From contig CAWKFA010000010.1 in the NCBI GenBank assembly GCA_963848825.1, positions 124,001-188,000 of the forward strand: 64,000 bases of DNA. The letters are read 5' to 3'. The notes beneath the pieces are model-generated. The model did no database searches and was not told the DNA's origin. It saw nothing but the letters and a program-made list of their open reading frames with translations. Made by a program: the position numbers and the translations under genes. Source of the DNA: CAVVSQ01 sp963848825. Lineage in GTDB: Bacteria; Planctomycetota; Planctomycetia; Gemmatales; Gemmataceae. Positions 36,451-44,440 of this stretch are shown piece by piece. Within the stretch, counting starts at the first letter, position 1; the number at the start of each line of letters is the position of its first letter.

Positions 36451-37462
36451 TTACTTCGCCTGTTTCCCCGCCGTAACGATCGGGTATCCCTGCCAGGTGT
36501 AGAGAAGTGCTTCCGGGAGGGTTTGGTTGACAACTTTGCCATCGGTGTGACCGGCGGCGTGAGCGAAGACATAACGATAGTGATAGCCCTTGGCCTTGAG
36601 CACGTCGGCCATCTGGTTGTTGGCGATCACCCAGTTGCGAAAGCCGGTGGCGGGCGATTTGGCGCCGTTATCGTTTTCGCCGACCTCCATCCAGATGCGG
36701 ATCGGCTTCTTGGCGCTCTTGGCGATGATATTTTCGTGATACTCCCAGCCGCCATGCGGCGTTTCGGGGTTGGTCGGCGATTGCGTGTTCACGAAGGTTC
36801 CGGAGTAAATGAGCACGCGGTGATACCATTCCGGGTGATACCAGGCCATGGTGAAGGCCGCCAGACCGCCCGAGCTTCCCCCCATGGTGGACCGGCCTTC
36901 CGGGTCTTTCGTCAGCTTGACGCCGGCTTCCTTTTCGACCTGAGGCAGGACCTCCGCCTCGATAAATTCGGCGTATTTGCCGGAAAGCGTGTCATATTCC
37001 AGCCCGCGCTCGCTCCCCTTGGAGTCGAAGCCGCCGTTGGCCACAAAAATGGGGACGATCACCGGCAGGCGTTTATCGTGGATCATGTTATCGAGGATGG
37101 TCGGCAACTGCTTCATGTAGCTCGCATCTTGAATCACGGCAAAGGCGGCCATCGTGCCGGGCACGTACTGGCTGGGAACGTAAACCGACACTTTGCGCGT
37201 GGGCTTGTTCTTGAGCTTATCGTCGATGGGAAAAAACTTGCTATCCTTACGGTCCATGGTGAAGGATTTCATCACGCCCTTGGGAACGTCGTCGCGGACC
37301 TTGGTTTCGGGAGCGGGCTGATACATGGGACCAATCTTCACCGTGCCATCGGCGAGAATGTCCTTGGCGGGGTCCTGCGAGCGCGGCAGGTCCGCCGCGC
37401 AACGCGACGAGGAGCAGGGCAGAGAGGATCAGCCCACGGCTGATTGGTGCGTCGAGCTTCAT
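36451..37462 (-). CDS. Exported esterase, enterochelin-esterase-like (one frameshift)
   Basis: Starts at ATG 37462 with a signal peptide (SRGLILSALLLVALRGG). Near 37390 the frame shifts to SQDPAKDILADGTVKIGPMYQPAPETK. The alpha/beta-hydrolase follows: RKVSVYVPSQYVPGTMAAFAVIQDAS, LDNMIHDKRLPVIVPIFVANGG, GLEYDTLSGKYAEFIEAEVLPQVE, the nucleophile motif MGGSSGGLAAFTMAWYHPEW, IRIWMEVGENDNG and FAHAAGHTDG with the catalytic His. About 336 residues. A paralogue of the gene at 8528-9511, with the same order of motifs. Probably cleaves carbohydrate or aromatic esters outside the cytoplasm. Confidence 0.82.
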
Positions 37463-37521
37463 GAGTCTACTTCCCCCAAAGGTTGGTTGAATGGAAAATG
37501 CCAGGCCTCGGAATTATCACT

Positions 37522-37722
37522 TTAATAGTCGTCGTCGCCACGATTGCCGACGGCTTTATGCAGCAATTTTTGCAGCTCGCCGATCACCTTGGGATCAATC
37601 TCCATCTCGACCTTACGTTCCGTTCGAATCAAGAGGCCGAACTCGGATTCGGGATGGGCGGTAAACGTCTTTTTGAGCTCCGCGAGTGATTCGATGCGGA
37701 GTTTGCCCTGCCTGCCAGCCAT
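37522..37722 (-). CDS. Small conserved-looking protein (66 aa)
   Basis: ATG 37722 has GGAGG seven bases upstream; longer starts would run into the hairpin repeat and are unlikely. The protein (MAGRQGKLRIESLAELKKTF, then ESEFGLLIRTERKVEMEIDP, then IGELQKLLHKAV) has an alternating strand-helix pattern with no membrane segment and an acidic C-terminus (GDDDY). Downstream, 59 bases away on the same strand, is the esterase gene's start, so the two may be co-transcribed. Function unknown. Confidence 0.55.
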   Translation of the reverse strand: MAGRQGKLRIESLAELKKTFTAHPESEFGLLIRTERKVEMEIDPKVIGELQKLLHKAVGNRGDDDY

Positions 37723-37754
37723 CGCGATACCTCCAGTAAAAGAATGATTCCAAA

Positions 37755-37856
37755 GAGCGTTCGGAAAAAAAGGGGTCAGACCCCTTGAAGCGACCAGAGT
37801 TTTCAACGCTTTTGCATGGCACCGAGGGGGTCTGACCCCTTTTTTTCCGAACGCTC
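37755..37856. repeat. GGGGTCAGACCCC palindromic element, copy 3
   Basis: A 102-base inverted repeat with arms GAGCGTTCGG/CCGAACGCTC, A7/T7 runs, GGGGTCAGACCCC and GGGGTCTGACCCC, and the GTTGAAAACTC-type core in reverse orientation (GAGTTTTCAACGC). It sits about 30 bases upstream of the 66-residue gene. Confidence 0.88.
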
Positions 37857-37924
37857 AAAGGGCTGTTATACGGTCCCAGGGTCAGAAGGAACCAAGTTTT
37901 TTCCACAAAATAGGCGCAGGGGAT

Positions 37925-37951
37925 TTGGGGACGGGCAATTATTTTTATAAT
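37925..37951 (+). promoter_or_regulatory. Possible promoter of the Lys/Ala-rich small gene
   Basis: A perfect TATAAT at 37946-37951 is preceded by TTGGGG at 37925-37930 (15-base spacer, weak -35). The start codon at 38005 is 54 bases downstream. Confidence 0.35.
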
Positions 37952-38004
37952 AGGTGCAGCAAGCGGTGAAGCTTGCGCAACATCATTCGAGAAAGGACCA
38001 GACA

Positions 38005-38103
38005 ATGGCCAAGGGCAACAACTCGCAGGGTAAGGACAAGAAGAAGGCAAAGGCCAAGGCCCCCGTCAAGACGGCAGCGAAGCCAGCTGCGAAGAAAAAG
38101 TAA
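38005..38103 (+). CDS. Lys/Ala-rich basic micro-protein (32 aa)
   Basis: ATG 38005 follows GAGAAAGGACC and reads to TAA 38101-38103. The product is almost half lysine (MAKGNNSQGKDKKKAKAKAP, then VKTAAKPAAKKK), like the tail of histone H1-like or other nucleoid-associated proteins, with no hydrophobic residues to speak of. A perfect TATAAT lies 54 bases upstream. Composition strongly suggests nucleic-acid binding or charge neutralisation, but a 32-residue frame alone is limited evidence. Confidence 0.55.
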   Translation: MAKGNNSQGKDKKKAKAKAPVKTAAKPAAKKK

Positions 38104-38280
38104 ACACTCCTATTTTTCAGGAAATCGACCGCGCCCGATGACCTTGGCCTTCGCCGTCTGGCGGCAAGAGGTGAGTCGGCATGCCTGTGCGTGGAACTCG
38201 CAAGCGCGGTGCCATCTTTTTTCCGTCAACCATGTCCGAAAACCGCGCGACATCCTCCGCGAACGGGCGTAAACTATGTC

Positions 38281-39774
38281 ATGGACATTGACCCCGTAGC
38301 TAGTTATCGAGCCGTGTTGGCGCGTGACGCCCGTTATGACGGGCGCTTTTTCACATGTGTGCGTACGACCGGGATTTATTGCAGGCCGATCTGTCCGGCC
38401 CGGCCACCCAAACTTGAGAATTGCCATTTCGTACCGACGGCAGCCGCCGCGCAGGAAGCCGGCTATCGTCCCTGTTTGCGCTGTCGTCCCGAGAATTCGC
38501 CTGATGTCGACGCCTGGCGGGGCACAGCGGCGACCGTTTCCCGGGCCCTCAAGCTGATCGACAATGGCGCGCTCGACGAGAGCGGCATCGGCTCCCTCGC
38601 CAGCCGCCTTGGGATTGGCGAGCGCCAGCTACGGCGGCTCTTTCGCCAGCATGTGGGGGCGGCGCCGGTCACGGTGGCGCAAACCCATCGTGTCTTACTT
38701 GCCAGGCAACTCATCCACCAGACCGACCTTTCCCTCATCGAGGTGGCGCTGGCCAGCGGCTTTGGCAGCGTTCGTCGCTTCAACGAAGTATTCCTGCGCC
38801 TTTATCATCGTCCGCCGCGTGAGCTGCGCCGCCGCGCGGCGGCGCCGTCGCCTGTCGCGTCGATTCAGCTTCTGCTCCCGTATCGCCCACCGTACGATTG
38901 GGTGGCCATGCTTCAATTTCTTCGTGCGCGAGCCATCAAGGGCGTCGAGACGGTTACCGAGGAAACTTACAGCCGGGTCATCGAACTTGACAAAGTGGCG
39001 GGTTCGATCACCGTCGCTCATGCCCCGGAGCAGGCCGCTTTGCGCGTGACAGTACGATTTGCGCGGCTAAGCTCTCTGTCGGCAATTATTGCGCGCGTCC
39101 GCCGTATGTTTGACTTGAGTGCCGATCCCGGAGCGATCGTTGGCGCGTTGTCGGCCGATCCCGCCCTGGCGCCGATCGTCGCCGCGCGGCCTGGCTTGCG
39201 TTTGCCCGGCGCCTGGGACGGCTTCGAGTTGGCTGTTCGGGCTGTGCTGGGCCAGCAAATCACGCTCAAGGGCGCCACGCAACTGGCTAGCAGGGTCGCT
39301 ACCCAGCTGGGCCAACAAGTGACGGACAGCGCCGGGCTGCCGGCGCTCACGCATGCTTTTCCGCGGCCCGAACGCTTTACCATTGGCGCTCTGGCTGCTC
39401 TTGGAATCCCAAGGATGCGCGCTGCCGCGATCACGGGGATTGCCGGGGCCATTTGCGCGGACGCCACAATCTTTGAGCCATGTGGCGATCTTGCCGTGGC
39501 CGTCGCGCGGCTGCGCCAGCTCAGTGGTGTTGGCGAGTGGACGGCGCAGTACATCGCGATGCGGGCACTTGGGGAAAGCGATGCTTTCCTCGCCGCGGAC
39601 GTCGCCGTGCAAAGAAAATTCGCGTTGCTTGGCCGACGACTCAATGCCGCCGAGCTTTTGGTGCATGCGGAGCGCTGGCGACCCTGGCGCACCTATGCCG
39701 TTTTGCATCTATGGACAACAGACGTGGCCGGCGCAGCGCATTCCGGTCAATTCGTAAACAAAAGGAGGCGAGCT
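38281..39774 (+). CDS. AdaA-AlkA: methylphosphotriester sensor/AraC regulator fused to 3-methyladenine DNA glycosylase
   Basis: ATG 38281 is the natural start. Residues ~25-80 form the Ada zinc domain (CVRTTGIYCRPICPARPP ... GYRPCLRCRPE), with the acceptor Cys and the CxxC pair. Residues ~85-185 form an AraC-type double helix-turn-helix (LGIGERQLRRLFRQHVG, SLIEVALASGFGSVRRFNEVF). The AlkA N-terminal domain follows (LQLLLPYRPPYDW-type), then the HhH-GPD fold with LRQLSGVGEWTAQYIAMRAL and DAFLAADVAVQRKF, holding the catalytic Asp. It senses methyl damage, activates transcription and excises alkylated bases. The frame stays open into the downstream Ogt gene. A TAA in another frame at 39755-39757 suggests the normal end has been lost. 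Confidence 0.85.
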
Positions 39775-40295
39775 GTGCAATTGACGCTTGAACGATGGTC
39801 ATCTCCCGTAGCTATGTTGCTGCTGGCCACTGACGACAAGGGAGCTCTGCGTGCGCTCGACTTCATCGATCACGAGGAACGACTGCACCGCTTGTTACGG
39901 ACGCACTATGGCGCTTACACGCTTCAAGATGGCCAGGCGCTCGCGCGCTCAAGCGGTCTTTGGCCGCTTACTTCGAAGGCAAGATCGAGGCACTTGCAGA
40001 CATTCCGGTCGCGACGGGCGGGACGCCTTTCCAGCGCGACGTCTGGAAGGCGCTACGCATGATCCCGGCGGGCACAACGATAAGTTATGGAGAGCTGGCC
40101 ACGCGGATCGGGCGTGGCGGCGCCAGCCGCGCGGTGGGCGCCGCCAACGGCGCGAACCCGATTTCCATCGTCGTGCCTTGCCATCGGGTGATCGGTGCGA
40201 ATGGCACGCTTACGGGATATGCCAGTGGCTTGCCGCGTAAAAAGTGGCTGCTGGACCATGAAACCAAGTTTGCCGTCGCCCCCCGGGCCCAGTGA
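39775..40295 (+). CDS. ogt: Methylated-DNA-protein cysteine methyltransferase (one frameshift)
   Basis: GTG 39775 is preceded by AGGAGG with six-base spacing, a strong independent ribosome-binding site even though the upstream frame runs into it. The N-terminal domain reads LERWSSPVAMLLLATDDKGALRALDF. A break between about 39945 and 39960 leads to LAAYFEGKIEALADIPVATGGTPFQRDVWKALRMIPAGTTISYGELATRIGR, then VGAANGANPISIVVPCHRVIGANG, where the PCHR Cys accepts the methyl group from O6-methylguanine. About 173 residues. Together with AdaA-AlkA it forms an adaptive response to alkylation damage. Confidence 0.88.
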
Positions 40296-40331
40296 TGAAT
40301 GCAAGCACGCCTTGATTCATTTGCCCCCGGT

Positions 40332-40852
40332 GAGAGCGTAGGGTGGCGTCGAGCGTACTCGCGCTGACCCACCGAAATACACGCTCGCGAGGTCCCGGTG
40401 TGTCAGCGCGAGTACGCTCGACACACCCTACAGGAACCCTTCAATTTATGTCGGCACCTGCGCCCCAGGTGAGAGCGTAGGGTGGCGTCGAGCGCACTCG
40501 CGCTGACCCACCGAAATACACGCTCGCGAGGTGCCGATGTGTCAGCGCGAGTACGCTCGACACACCCTACAGGAACCCTTCAATTTATGTCGGCACCTGC
40601 GCCCGATGAGAGCGTAGGGTGGCGTCGAGCGTACTCGCTGACCCACCGAAATACACGCTCGCGAGGTCCCGGTGTGTCAGCGCGAATACGCTCGACACAC
40701 CCTACAGGGAATCCTTCAATTTATGTCGGCACCTGCGGCCCCGATGAGAGCGTAGGGTGGCGTCGAGCGTACTCGCGCTGACCCACCGAAATACACGCTC
40801 GCGAGGTGCCGATGTGTCAGCGCGAGTACGCTCGACACACCCTACAGGACCC
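40332..40852. repeat. Four-unit tandem array of a ~138-bp palindromic repeat
   Basis: Units begin (GAGAGCGTAGGGTGG) at 40332, 40471, 40608 and 40746, spaced 139, 137 and 138 bases. Each has a left arm GTCGAGCGTACTCGCGCTGACCCACC, spacer GAAATACACGCTCGCGAGGT and right arm GTGTCAGCGCGAGTACGCTCGACACACCCTAC. Units are separated by CAATTTATGTCGGCACCTGCG; the last unit lacks that tail. Units differ by a few substitutions and one- or two-base indels. Confidence 0.92.
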
Positions 40853-40865
40853 ATGAACCCATCGA

Positions 40866-41538
40866 TTAGGCCTCTTCCATCAGCCAGTGGGTAGCATGTT
40901 GGGCCAGTGCCGTACCATTTTCGAGCTGGAGCTTCTGGCGAATCCGATCACGGTAGGTTTCCACCGTTTTGACGCTCAGGTGCATTCGGGCGGCGATGGC
41001 TTCCGTGCGGATGCCCTGTCCTATCAGGCGAAATACCTCCAGCTCGCGATCGGAAAGCATCTCGAGGGGCGAAACGCTGGCGCTGCCACTTTTAGCGCCC
41101 ACCGTCCTCCGTAAGAGTTTATCGGCCATGGTGGCGGTGACATAGATCTTACCAGCGAGAATATGACGGATGGCGGCAACGATGGCCTCGGTGGCATGCT
41201 CCTTGGTGATAAATCCCAGGGCGCCGGCGCAAGGCACGTTCGGCATACAAATCCTCATCATGCATGGACCAGACCAGGATGCGAACCGCTTTATTTTGAG
41301 CCTGGATTCGCTTGATCAGGTCGATGCCATCGCCCGACTTGAGGGAGATGTCGATCACCGCCACATCCGGCTTGACCAGTTTAACGAGGCCGAGCGCATC
41401 TTTTTCATTGTCGGCTTCGCCACAGCATGCCAGGTCCCTGGTACTGGCGAGCCGAATAATCAGGGCTTCCCGTACGGCCGGATGGTCGTCGACAATCAAG
41501 ACGCGTACCGGCCGGGACCTATTAATTCTTTTCGGCAC
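40866..41538 (-). CDS. NarL/FixJ-family response regulator (one frameshift)
   Basis: GTG 41538 start, inside the last codons of the kinase gene (17-base overlap). Receiver domain: RVLIVDDHPAVREAL with the acidic pair, PDVAVIDISLKSGDGIDLIKRI with the phospho-acceptor Asp, and ILVWSMHDEDLYAERAL. A break near 41230 leads to AGALGFITKEHATEAIVAAIRHILAG. The DNA-binding domain has LSDRELEVFRLIGQGIRTEAIAARMHLSVKTVETYRDRIRQKL, a LuxR-type helix-turn-helix. About 223 residues. Partner of the upstream HisKA_3 kinase. Confidence 0.9.
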
Positions 41539-42270
41539 GAGGACCTCCGCGCGGCAGGAAACAGGTGACTACAACACCCTGGGGCTTGCTTTGCGTGATC
41601 GTGAGACGGGCACCGGTTGCGGCGGCACGAGCCCGCATGATGCGTAGGCCCAAACCCTCCGTGAAGTCCGTAGGGCGGCCAATGCCATCATCGGTTATTG
41701 CCAGGGTCAGGCCGGCAGCCGAACGGAGGAGCTTGATTTTGATCGTGCGCGCCTGGCCATGACGCAAACTGTTGGTGCAAGCTTCCTGAGCGATGCGATA
41801 CAGATGGTCGGCATAAACGCCCTCGGGAATCGTCGGCGCAGCTCTCGTGGTGAACGAGCAGCGCCACGTTGCCTGCCGCCGACAGGCTGGAAGTCATGGC
41901 GGCGCAGCGCATGCGGCAGGTCGGCGCCAGACATGGGCATGACGCTGGCGCGAGCGATTTTTCGGACCCTGTGCAGCAAGACCCGCCCTAACGCCTGGAT
42001 CTTTTTGGCAAGTTGAACTTCCGGGAGCAGCTTGGCACGTAGCCTTACCACGAGAGCGTCGGCCAAAATGCCCAGGGCAGTCAATTCCTGACCACACTGG
42101 TCATGGAGGTCCTGGCCAAGGTACTGGCGTTCCCGCGCCGCGATGCGCAGGACATCAGAGGTCGGGGCATTTACAAAGGCAGGGCGCGTGGCCCACTTGG
42201 CAGCCAAAGATGGCTTTGTCGTGGAGCCTGGCGTCGCTCTGATTTTGTCGACATGATTTTTCCTGGACAT
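41522..42270 (-). CDS. NarX-type cytosolic histidine kinase (two frameshifts)
   Basis: ATG 42270. The H-box is RQYLGQDLHDQCGQELTALGILADAL, with the phospho-His in LHDQCGQ, typical of HisKA_3 kinases. Through two frame breaks (about 41910 and 41790) the chain continues AAMTSSLSAAGNVALLVHHES, then GVYADHLYRIAQEACTNSLRHGQA (N-box) and LAITDDGIGRP ... GLGLRIMRARAAATGARLTI (G-boxes). About 249 residues, with no sensor or membrane domain, only about 50 N-terminal residues before the H-box. It overlaps the response regulator start. The input signal must come from a partner or from the short N-terminus. Confidence 0.82.
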
Positions 42271-42955
42271 CCCTCGACCTCCGCTCGGCCGCGTTTTCTT
42301 TTATTGTAGGGCTTTCCCTGACAACTCGTGTAGGACAAATTCCTCTTTTCTGGCCGGCGCGGAACGCGTATCTTTGAGTTATCACTTTTCTCGCCAGTCT
42401 TGATCGCTGGCGAGTGTGTCCCTCAGTGAATGGGACGACTCAAACTCGGCCGCGACAGCCGAGGACCCCTTGGCGCTTGGTCGCATTTGGATCAATGGTG
42501 GCGGAATTCCCCAAGTTTCGGGGGCAACGCCATAAACCCTTCGATTCACGCGTGACTGAGCAAAAGTCCACTCCGGTAGTTATTGGTGGCCTGCAACGCC
42601 CGTCCAGGTGTTGACAAATGCGAACCGGGCTTTTAACGCCGTCGCGTATAGGGTAACTACCAATGTCGCATTGCCTCACCTTTATCCAGTCTTTATCGAG
42701 AGCGCGGCCGGGGAGAGGCCTGGTGAACTCCCCGCCGCGCGATCGTTTCCGTACTAACGATCCATCGTATACTCGTCTTGAAAAAACACGCCAAGTTGCC
42801 GTGTCAAACGTTGGCCGTGGTTCGATGGGAGATTACTGGTTAAGTTCGGCGACTTTTCATTTTCGTTGAGGGGCTTGTAGAGGTTTCCCAAGGGGGGCGG
42901 GACCTCTAAAAGCGACAAATTCTGGCCCCTAATGAATTCACTGGAGGAGATGATC
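42271..42955. other. 685-bp gap before csrA without a supported gene
   Basis: Divergent spacer between the kinase gene (-) and csrA (+). No frame here has codon use or motifs that convince me. The last part before csrA contains GAGGGGCTTGTAGAGG and GGGCGGGACC, then GGAGGAG directly at the start. It presumably holds the promoters and possibly a long csrA leader. Confidence 0.5.
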
Positions 42956-43156
42956 ATGTTGGTCCTTACCCGGCGACTGGGAGAAGAACTCGTCATCGAT
43001 GGCGAAAGCCGCGTCACCGTTCTGGCCATCAAAGGAAAAACGGTTCGGCTCGGAATAACCGCACCGAATTCGGTACGCGTTCTGCGCGGAGAGATCGCCA
43101 GGGAGGAATATGTCGGCACTCCAGAGAACTGGGAAGCAGGGACGGTGAAATCATGA
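42956..43156 (+). CDS. csrA: Carbon storage regulator CsrA/RsmA
   Basis: The start is ATG 42956 (MLVLTRRLGEELVI), preceded by GGAGGAG seven bases upstream; an earlier in-frame ATG (42932) would add eight residues ahead of the invariant MLVLTR. The protein (66 residues) has IAIKGK-like VLAIKGKTVRLGITAP, RVLRGEIAREE and the usual five beta-strands plus a helix, including the RNA-contacting Arg residues in LTRR and REE. It binds GGA motifs in mRNA leaders and alters translation or stability; its own GGAGGAG start region is a potential self-binding site. Overlaps the next gene by four bases. Confidence 0.95.
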   Translation: MLVLTRRLGEELVIDGESRVTVLAIKGKTVRLGITAPNSVRVLRGEIAREEYVGTPENWEAGTVKS

Positions 43157-43389
43157 ACAAAGCCTTGGCACCTTCGGAAATTAACTCGGTAGATTTTCTG
43201 GCATTGATCGAGGGGCACGTACAAAGCGAACTCAATGGCAGGGTGCGCGATTTTCAGCTTCGTGTTGAAGGGGACGGGCTAGTTTTGCGCGGTTATTCCC
43301 GCACGTTCTACGCAAAGCAACTCGCCCAGCACGCGGTCATGAACCATGCAAATATGCCGATATCGGCGAATGAAATCGAGGTCCAGTAA
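43153..43389 (+). CDS. BON-domain-like small protein
   Basis: 78 residues, ATGA overlap with csrA. The pattern (VQSELNGRVRDFQLRVEGDGLVLRGYSRTFYAKQLAQHAVMNHAN) is a single BON module: helix, two strands with G-L-V-L-R-G, then helix. BON domains bind phospholipids or act in periplasmic proteins such as OsmY, but no signal peptide is present, so this one appears cytoplasmic. Translational coupling to csrA suggests co-regulation. A strong hairpin follows. Confidence 0.75.
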   Translation: MNKALAPSEINSVDFLALIEGHVQSELNGRVRDFQLRVEGDGLVLRGYSRTFYAKQLAQHAVMNHANMPISANEIEVQ

Positions 43390-43423
43390 AATCCAGTCGT
43401 TCGCGAAGGCGGCTCAAAAAAGT

Positions 43424-43455
43424 AAGGCCATCCCACACGTGAATGGGATGGCCTT
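43424..43455. terminator. Bidirectional intrinsic terminator
   Basis: A perfect 12-bp stem, AAGGCCATCCCA and TGGGATGGCCTT, around CACGTGAA. It is preceded by CAAAAAAGT and followed by GCTTTGT, and lies between convergent genes (csrA-BON and TIGR03000). Confidence 0.92.
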
Positions 43456-43485
43456 GCTTTGTCAAACCGCTTTCAGTTCGCTGCT

Positions 43486-44243
43486 CTATTGATCAATCGG
43501 TTGAATCGGCTGAACGGACTGCTGGATCGGTTGCTGTATCGGCTGCTGAATGGGCTGCTGTTGTTGCAAGCGTTGCGGCGAACTGGGGACCTGTTCCCGG
43601 ACAGGCACCGTAAAATCAACCGTAAGGTTTTGCCCGGCCCGGGCGGTTATTTGCCGCGTCTGGTCCATTGCCTGGCCATTTTGATTCCAGCGCGCTCGGA
43701 TCGTGAAAGTGTACGAGGAGTTGGGATCCAACGCTTCTGATTCAAAATGACGCACTATCCCCTGCTGCTGGGTCCTGTAGTCCTGGAACCAGATTTCCGC
43801 GTTTGGATCGGGCACTCGGACGATGAAGCCAGCGTCGTTCGGACTGCGTAGTCCCATCGACACCGAGGTGGGAGAAGGAGTGACGAGCTGCGAACTGTCG
43901 CTCGGGTAATAGCTATATTGCGGCGAGGTTACATAGCCACTATCGCCATAATAGGGTGTACCGTACGAATAACCCGACCCGTACCCGCCGTAGTAGCCCG
44001 GACCGTATCCGTAGCCTGAGTAGTAGCCTGGGTAGCCTAGCCCAATGCCAACGCCAAAGCCGCCGTAATAACGGCCGCCGTCGTGATCATAGCCGCGTCC
44101 CCCGCTCCAGCCGCGTCCACCGCTCCAGCCACGTCCACCACCACCACCCCTACTGCCCCTGCCTTGCCCTCGCTAATCGCCGGTGTCATCAATACGGCCA
44201 GCCCAGCCAAAGCCAGCACAGCGGCCAAAAGGTTCTTCTTCAT
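43486..44243 (-). CDS. TIGR03000-domain secreted Gly/Tyr-rich protein (one frameshift)
   Basis: ATG 44243 follows GGGGAGG by eight bases and encodes a signal peptide (KKNLLAAVLALAGLAVLMTPAIS). The frame slips near 44160. The correct reading is a Gly/Trp/Tyr-rich stretch (GRGWSGGRGWSGGRGYDH, then YPGYYSGYGYGPGYYGGYG), then the TIGR03000 module: AGFIVRVPDPNAEIWFQDYRTQQQGIVRHFESEALDPNSSYTFTIRARW...VDFTVPV. It ends in an Ile-Gln-Gln-Pro repeat (PIQQPIQQPIQQ). About 252 residues. TIGR03000 is confined to planctomycetes and its role is unknown. Confidence 0.85.
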
Positions 44244-44440
44244 CGCAATGACCTCCCCGAATAGTTATAATGTTCCTCCAGGGAAGATTTAGGCGACACG
44301 CCGTCTCCGACCCTGGATAAAGCGGAACGCGCCGCTCCTTAACTAAATCGAAGCAAATGACGTACCAAAACTATGCCGGCTGCTTGCACGAGAGGCTCCA
44401 ACGTTGGTGTCGGACGCTGACAAGCCCCAGGGGAATCGCG

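Noticed and set aside
36523..37443. A 306-codon plus-strand frame opposite the esterase
   Set aside because: The esterase on the minus strand has the complete catalytic motif set; this is its shadow.
40482..40781. A 99-codon frame inside the tandem repeat
   Set aside because: It simply translates the repeat units (RAYS and THRNTRSRG repeated); no independent evidence for a gene.
40332..40852. CRISPR array
   Set aside because: Repeat units are about 138 bp and nearly identical throughout, with no variable spacers and no cas genes.
42663..42869. A 68-codon plus-strand frame before csrA
   Set aside because: No ribosome-binding site, no motif and composition like noncoding DNA.
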